Part shown: positions 60,088-64,000 of the stretch, in pieces
Numbering within the stretch: position 1 is the first letter of the stretch
Layout: every line of letters begins with the position of its first letter
Source of the DNA: Luteibacter sp. OK325
GTDB lineage: Bacteria; Pseudomonadota; Gammaproteobacteria; Xanthomonadales; Rhodanobacteraceae
Direction: 5' to 3'
Assembly: GCF_003050935.1 (NCBI RefSeq)
Contig: NZ_QAOX01000010.1
Location: 62,001-126,000 of the forward strand
DNA: 64,000 nt
Translations under genes and position numbers: made by a program
Notes under the pieces: generated by a model
Database searches by the model: none
Seen by the model: the letters and a program-made list of their open reading frames with translations, nothing else
What the model was told of the DNA's origin: nothing

Positions 60088-63000
60088 ATGTCTGTCCGCT
60101 TTGCCCATCTCCACCTGCACAGCGAATACTCGCTGGTCGACTCGACCATCCGCATCAAGCAGTTGGTCGCCGCGTGCGTGCGCACCGGCATGCCTGCCGT
60201 CGCACTGACGGATGAGAACAACCTCTTCGGCCTGGTCAAGTTCTACAAGCAGTGCACCGCGGCGGGCATCAAACCCATCGCTGGCTGCGACATCTGGGTA
60301 TCCAGTCCGGACGATCCGCGCCCCTGGCGCCTGACCCTGATGTGCCAGGACCGCGACGGTTACCTCAACCTGTCGCGACTGGTCTCCCGCGCCTGGCGCG
60401 AAGGCCAGGGCACCGGTCGCGCGCTGGTCGACGCCACGTGGATGCATCCGGAGAGTGTGCGCGGCCTTATCGCCGTTGCCGGCCGGGAAAGCGAACTGGC
60501 CCGCGTGGCCCTTGGCGCCGGCCTTCCCGCGGCGGGCGCACGGCTGGAATCGCTGCGCCGCCTGTTTCCCGATCGCCTCTATCTCGAGCTGACCCGTACG
60601 GGTCGCCAGCACGAGGAAGACTGGGTACGTGCCGCCATGGCCCTGGCCGGCGACTACGAACTGCCGGTGATCGCCAGCAACGACGTCCGCTTCCTCGAAC
60701 GCGAGGGCTTCGAATCGCACGAGGCACGTACCTGTATCAACCAGGGCCGTGTCCTCGCTGATCCCAAGCGCCCGCACGACTACAGCGAAGAGCAGTACTT
60801 CAAGAGCGCCGAGGAAATGGAGGTGTTGTTCGCCGACATTCCCGAAGCCCTCGAGAACACGGTGGAGCTGGCCAAGCGCTGCAACCTGGAACTGACTTTC
60901 GGCGAGTACTTCCTGCCGAACTTTCCGGTGCCCGAAGGCCACACGCTGGACACCTTCATTCGCGCCCAGGCCCAGGCCGGCCTGGAAGAACGTCTCGCCG
61001 TCCATCCGCTCGCCGCGGGCAAGACGCGCGAGGACTACCAGGCCCGACTCGACCGCGAAGTCGACGTCATCATCGGCATGGGCTTTCCCGGCTATTTCCT
61101 CATCGTGGCCGACTTCATCGGCTGGGGTAAGGACAATGGTATTCCGGTCGGACCGGGCCGCGGTTCCGGTGCGGGCTCGCTGGTGGCCTGGGTGCTCAAG
61201 ATCACCGACCTGGATCCGCTCCAGTTCGAGCTGCTGTTCGAGCGATTCCTCAATCCCGAACGCGTGTCGATGCCCGACTTCGACATCGATTTCTGCATGG
61301 ATCGCCGCGACGAGGTGATCGACTACGTCGCGCGCAAATACGGCCGCGACCACGTCAGTCAGATCATCACCTACGGCTCCATGGCGGCCAAAGCCGTGCT
61401 GCGCGATTCCGGCCGCGTGCTCGGCATGGGCTACGGCCAGGTGGATCGCCTGGCCAAGCTCATTCCCAACCGTCCGCTCGACCTCACGCTGGGCGACGCG
61501 CTCGGCCGCACCGAGAAGTCGAAGAAAGAACCGGACCGCATCGTCAAGGAATTCTGCGACGTCTACGAGCAGGAGGAAGAGCCGCGCCAGCTGATCGACC
61601 TCGCACTCAGCCTCGAAGGCCTCACCCGTAACGCCGGCAAGCACGCCGGCGGCGTCGTCATCGCGCCCACGCCGCTGACCGACTTCGCGCCGCTCTACTG
61701 CGAAGCCAGCGGCGACGGTGTCGTCACCCAGTACGACAAGGACGACGTCGAAGCGGTGGGCCTGGTGAAGTTCGACTTCCTCGGCCTGCGCACGCTCACG
61801 ATCATCGACTGGGCGGTCAAGGCGATCAACAAGCGCCGTGCGAAGGAAGCCACCGAGCCGCTGGTGATCGAAGCATTGCCGCTGGACGATCCGAAGGTAT
61901 ACGAGCTGCTGAAGAAGGCGCAGACCGTCGCCGTCTTCCAGCTCGAGTCGCGCGGCATGCAGGGCATGCTGAAAGACGCCCAGGCCGACCGTTTCGAAGA
62001 CATCATCGCGCTGGTGGCCTTGTATCGACCCGGCCCGATGGACCTGATTCCAAGCTTCTGCGCGCGTAAGCATGGTCGCGAAGCGGTGGAGTATCCGGAT
62101 CCGCGTGTCGAGCCCATCCTGAAAGAGACCTACGGCATCATGGTCTATCAGGAGCAGGTGATGCAGATGGCGCAGATCGTCGGCGGTTACACGCTCGGCG
62201 GCGCCGACCTTCTTCGCCGTGCGATGGGTAAGAAAAAAGCCGAGGAGATGGTCAAGCATCGCGCCACCTTCCGGGAAGGTGCGGCGAAGGACGGCATCGA
62301 TTCGATCAAGGCCGACGCGATCTTCGACCTGATGGAGAAGTTCGCCGGCTACGGCTTCAACAAGTCGCATGCCGCGGCTTATGCGCTGGTGTCGTACCAG
62401 ACCGCATGGCTGAAGGCGCACTACCCTGCCGAGTTCATGGCCGCGACGATTTCGTCGGACATGGACAACACCGAGAAGGCCGTCACCTTCCTCGAAGAAA
62501 CCCGCGCTATCGGCATCAAGGTGCTGCCGCCGGATGTCAATGCGTCGGACTGGATGTTCGAGGCGGTGGAGCCGAAGGTCGTGCGTTACGGCCTGGGCGC
62601 GATCAAGGGCGTCGGCCAGGGTATCTGCGAGGAAATCGTCGCCGAGCGCAAGGCAAAGGGCCCATACCGCGGACTCGTCGATTTCTGCCAGCGCGTCGGC
62701 TCGAACAAGCTCAACAAACGCACGATGGAAGCGCTGGTCCAGTCGGGCGCACTCGACGCGCTCGGCGAGAACCGCGCCACCCTCATCATGCACCTGCCTG
62801 AAGCCATGCGTGCGGCGGACCAGGAAGCGAAGAACCGCGCTTCCGGCCAGGTCGATATCTTCGGCAACGCCTTCGGCGCGGCGGAAACGCCGAGCATCAT
62901 CGAACTTTCCGGCGCCGTGCCCGAGTGGCCGCTCGAGCAGCTGCTGCAGGGCGAGCACGACACGCTCGGCCATTACCTTTCCGGCCATCCCACGGATCCG

Positions 63001-63633
63001 TGGAAGGGCGAGCTCGCACAGCTGTCGAGCTGCCCTATCGGCGAGATCCCGCAGCGCTACCAACCGCCCAAGCCGCGTCGTAACGACGACGATGAAAACG
63101 CCAGCCGTTTCCGTCGTGGTCCGGAAACGCCATGGACAGTCGCAGGCATGGTGGTCGGCATGCGCAAGCGCGGCGACAGCGATGCATTCGTGCAGATCGA
63201 AGACGCCACCGGCCTGCTCGAAACCAGCTTCTTCCGTGAGGTATTCACGGAGGCCGCGCCGCTGCTCACGCGTGGCACTCTTATCGTGGTCGAAGGCGGC
63301 TTGCGCATCGACGATTTTGCCGGCGGATACCAGCTGCGCGCACGCAAGGCGTATGCGCTGTCGGAAGCGATGGAACATTTCGGCCGCCTGCTCACGTTGA
63401 AACTCAACGGCGTCGGCAGCGACTTCCCGCAACACCTGAAACAGGCGTTGATGAGTTACCGCGGCGGTCGTACGCCCTTATTGCTATCGGGCTATCGCAA
63501 CGATACGGGCAGCGCCAGCCTCGAACTGGGCGAGCAGTGGCGTGTGCGCGCGCTGCCCGACCTGCTTCGCACATTGCGTGGCATCCCCGGCGTGCTCGCG
63601 ACCGATCTTCGTATGGTTCGCCCCGCCGACTGA
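60088..63633 (+). CDS. dnaE: DNA polymerase III alpha subunit
   Basis: 1181 residues. PHP domain at the N-terminus (RFAHLHLHSEYSLVDST), polymerase palm with catalytic Asp residues in PDFDIDFCMDRRDEVIDYV (about residues 395-413), GRGSGAGSLVAWVLKITD, YQEQVMQMAQIVGGY, GYGFNKSHAAAYALVSYQTAW, then a helix-hairpin-helix and OB-fold region (about 1000-1090). It is the replicative polymerase. It stands alone here, without accBC or rnhB neighbours on its strand. Confidence 0.98.
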   Translation: MSVRFAHLHLHSEYSLVDSTIRIKQLVAACVRTGMPAVALTDENNLFGLVKFYKQCTAAGIKPIAGCDIWVSSPDDPRPWRLTLMCQDRDGYLNLSRLVSRAWREGQGTGRALVDATWMHPESVRGLIAVAGRESELARVALGAGLPAAGARLESLRRLFPDRLYLELTRTGRQHEEDWVRAAMALAGDYELPVIASNDVRFLEREGFESHEARTCINQGRVLADPKRPHDYSEEQYFKSAEEMEVLFADIPEALENTVELAKRCNLELTFGEYFLPNFPVPEGHTLDTFIRAQAQAGLEERLAVHPLAAGKTREDYQARLDREVDVIIGMGFPGYFLIVADFIGWGKDNGIPVGPGRGSGAGSLVAWVLKITDLDPLQFELLFERFLNPERVSMPDFDIDFCMDRRDEVIDYVARKYGRDHVSQIITYGSMAAKAVLRDSGRVLGMGYGQVDRLAKLIPNRPLDLTLGDALGRTEKSKKEPDRIVKEFCDVYEQEEEPRQLIDLALSLEGLTRNAGKHAGGVVIAPTPLTDFAPLYCEASGDGVVTQYDKDDVEAVGLVKFDFLGLRTLTIIDWAVKAINKRRAKEATEPLVIEALPLDDPKVYELLKKAQTVAVFQLESRGMQGMLKDAQADRFEDIIALVALYRPGPMDLIPSFCARKHGREAVEYPDPRVEPILKETYGIMVYQEQVMQMAQIVGGYTLGGADLLRRAMGKKKAEEMVKHRATFREGAAKDGIDSIKADAIFDLMEKFAGYGFNKSHAAAYALVSYQTAWLKAHYPAEFMAATISSDMDNTEKAVTFLEETRAIGIKVLPPDVNASDWMFEAVEPKVVRYGLGAIKGVGQGICEEIVAERKAKGPYRGLVDFCQRVGSNKLNKRTMEALVQSGALDALGENRATLIMHLPEAMRAADQEAKNRASGQVDIFGNAFGAAETPSIIELSGAVPEWPLEQLLQGEHDTLGHYLSGHPTDPWKGELAQLSSCPIGEIPQRYQPPKPRRNDDDENASRFRRGPETPWTVAGMVVGMRKRGDSDAFVQIEDATGLLETSFFREVFTEAAPLLTRGTLIVVEGGLRIDDFAGGYQLRARKAYALSEAMEHFGRLLTLKLNGVGSDFPQHLKQALMSYRGGRTPLLLSGYRNDTGSASLELGEQWRVRALPDLLRTLRGIPGVLATDLRMVRPAD

Positions 63634-63656
63634 GCGGCAGCGGGACGAGGAGTCCA

Positions 63657-64000
63657 TCAAAAGTCGATGGGGCCGTAAGGATCCGTCCTTTCAACGAGGG
63701 CCACTTCCTTGATGATCACGGGCGACGCGTCACCTTTCTTGCCAATGGCTACGCCCAACTGGGTGACCGGCGTGCCGGGAGGAAGGGTCACGGTCGTCTC
63801 AAAGGCGGCGGGGACGGAGAGTGACCCCGCCTTCGTATCGTCGAAAACCTCCGATAGCTTTTCCCCCTTGTCGTCGGCAACGATGACCTTCATGCCGATG
63901 CTGGCAGGGCCAGCCGACTTGTACGCCGCGTAGGTCACGCGCAGCGTGTAGAACGAAACGGAGCTCTGCGTGCCGTCATGGTTCGGCACGTCGATCCACT
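63657..64000 (-). CDS. C-terminal part of a protein of unknown function (5' end outside window)
   Basis: About 114 residues are visible; the frame stays open to the right edge (WIDVPNHDG before an internal GTG), so the true start lies beyond 64000. The fragment is beta-rich (VSFYTLRVTYAAYKSAG, ETTVTLPPGTPVTQLGVAIG) and ends DPYGPIDF. It looks like a carbohydrate-binding or beta-sandwich tail but is too short to name. It is convergent with dnaE. Confidence 0.65.
   Translation of the reverse strand, partial: WIDVPNHDGTQSSVSFYTLRVTYAAYKSAGPASIGMKVIVADDKGEKLSEVFDDTKAGSLSVPAAFETTVTLPPGTPVTQLGVAIGKKGDASPVIIKEVALVERTDPYGPIDF

Noticed and set aside
60055-63435. 1126-residue open frame antisense to dnaE
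   Set aside because: It is the mirror of a highly conserved GC-rich gene, contains no recognisable domain, and dnaE motifs on the other strand are complete.

Overview
The window looks like an ordinary chromosomal stretch of a GC-rich gammaproteobacterium, most likely a xanthomonad relative in the Rhodanobacteraceae (Luteibacter/Dyella type). This is inferred from the gene families: a bacteriophytochrome with a PAS-only output, an HD-GYP protein with an N-terminal DUF3391-type region, SufT, an M4 protease with a pre-peptidase domain, and a dense family of REP palindromes. No rRNA, tRNA, CRISPR array, prophage or transposase gene was recognised. The dispersed repeats are the only mobile-type DNA.

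Layout. 0-2.1 kb: a coupled HD-GYP and GGDEF/EAL pair with degenerate catalytic motifs. 2.3-7.1 kb: periplasmic MsrA, urocanate hydratase, a secreted Gln-rich protein and a lipoprotein nucleotide pyrophosphatase. 7.1-9.6 kb: heme oxygenase plus bacteriophytochrome; the heme oxygenase gene carries REP sequence in frame. 9.8-14.6 kb: Bpt leucyltransferase, a BtuF-like binding protein and a run of exported proteins (DUF3300, DUF2950, others). 14.7-28.7 kb: a cluster built around an arylsulfatase and its formylglycine-generating enzyme, with an exported HAD phosphatase, an Omp85-like barrel, a DUF202 membrane protein, a DUF4136 lipoprotein, a SphA-like outer-membrane protein, a patatin/barrel type Vd protein, one MASE1-like histidine kinase, two NarL-type regulators, a lone receiver and a MarC protein. 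A GTA-N4-TAC dyad recurs in five non-coding or gene-edge sites of this cluster.

28.7-49.5 kb is mostly housekeeping: YjbQ, pdxH, a P-loop kinase, aroK-aroB-WGR-hemE, PBP1B, two NAD-dependent epimerase-like proteins, a TPR-like membrane protein, purT, a transglutaminase-like protein, the SCO1/PCuAC copper pair, acylphosphatase, a TlpA-like thioredoxin, YihY, wrbA-DUF2069 and an AidB-like dehydrogenase. 49.5-54.8 kb: a half-length asparaginase and secreted S8 and M4 proteases separated by a 950-bp repeat-rich gene-free stretch. 54.8-64 kb: SufT, an ECF sigma factor heading a tightly overlapping operon, a Nudix hydrolase, dnaE and a truncated unknown gene.

REP palindromes (three stem types) occupy many intergenic gaps. 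Three copies form a complete ~83-bp three-hairpin unit. One of these supplies the C-terminus and stop codon of a kinase gene, and related sequence is inserted in frame in the heme oxygenase gene. All family calls come from reading translations by eye; no database search was run.
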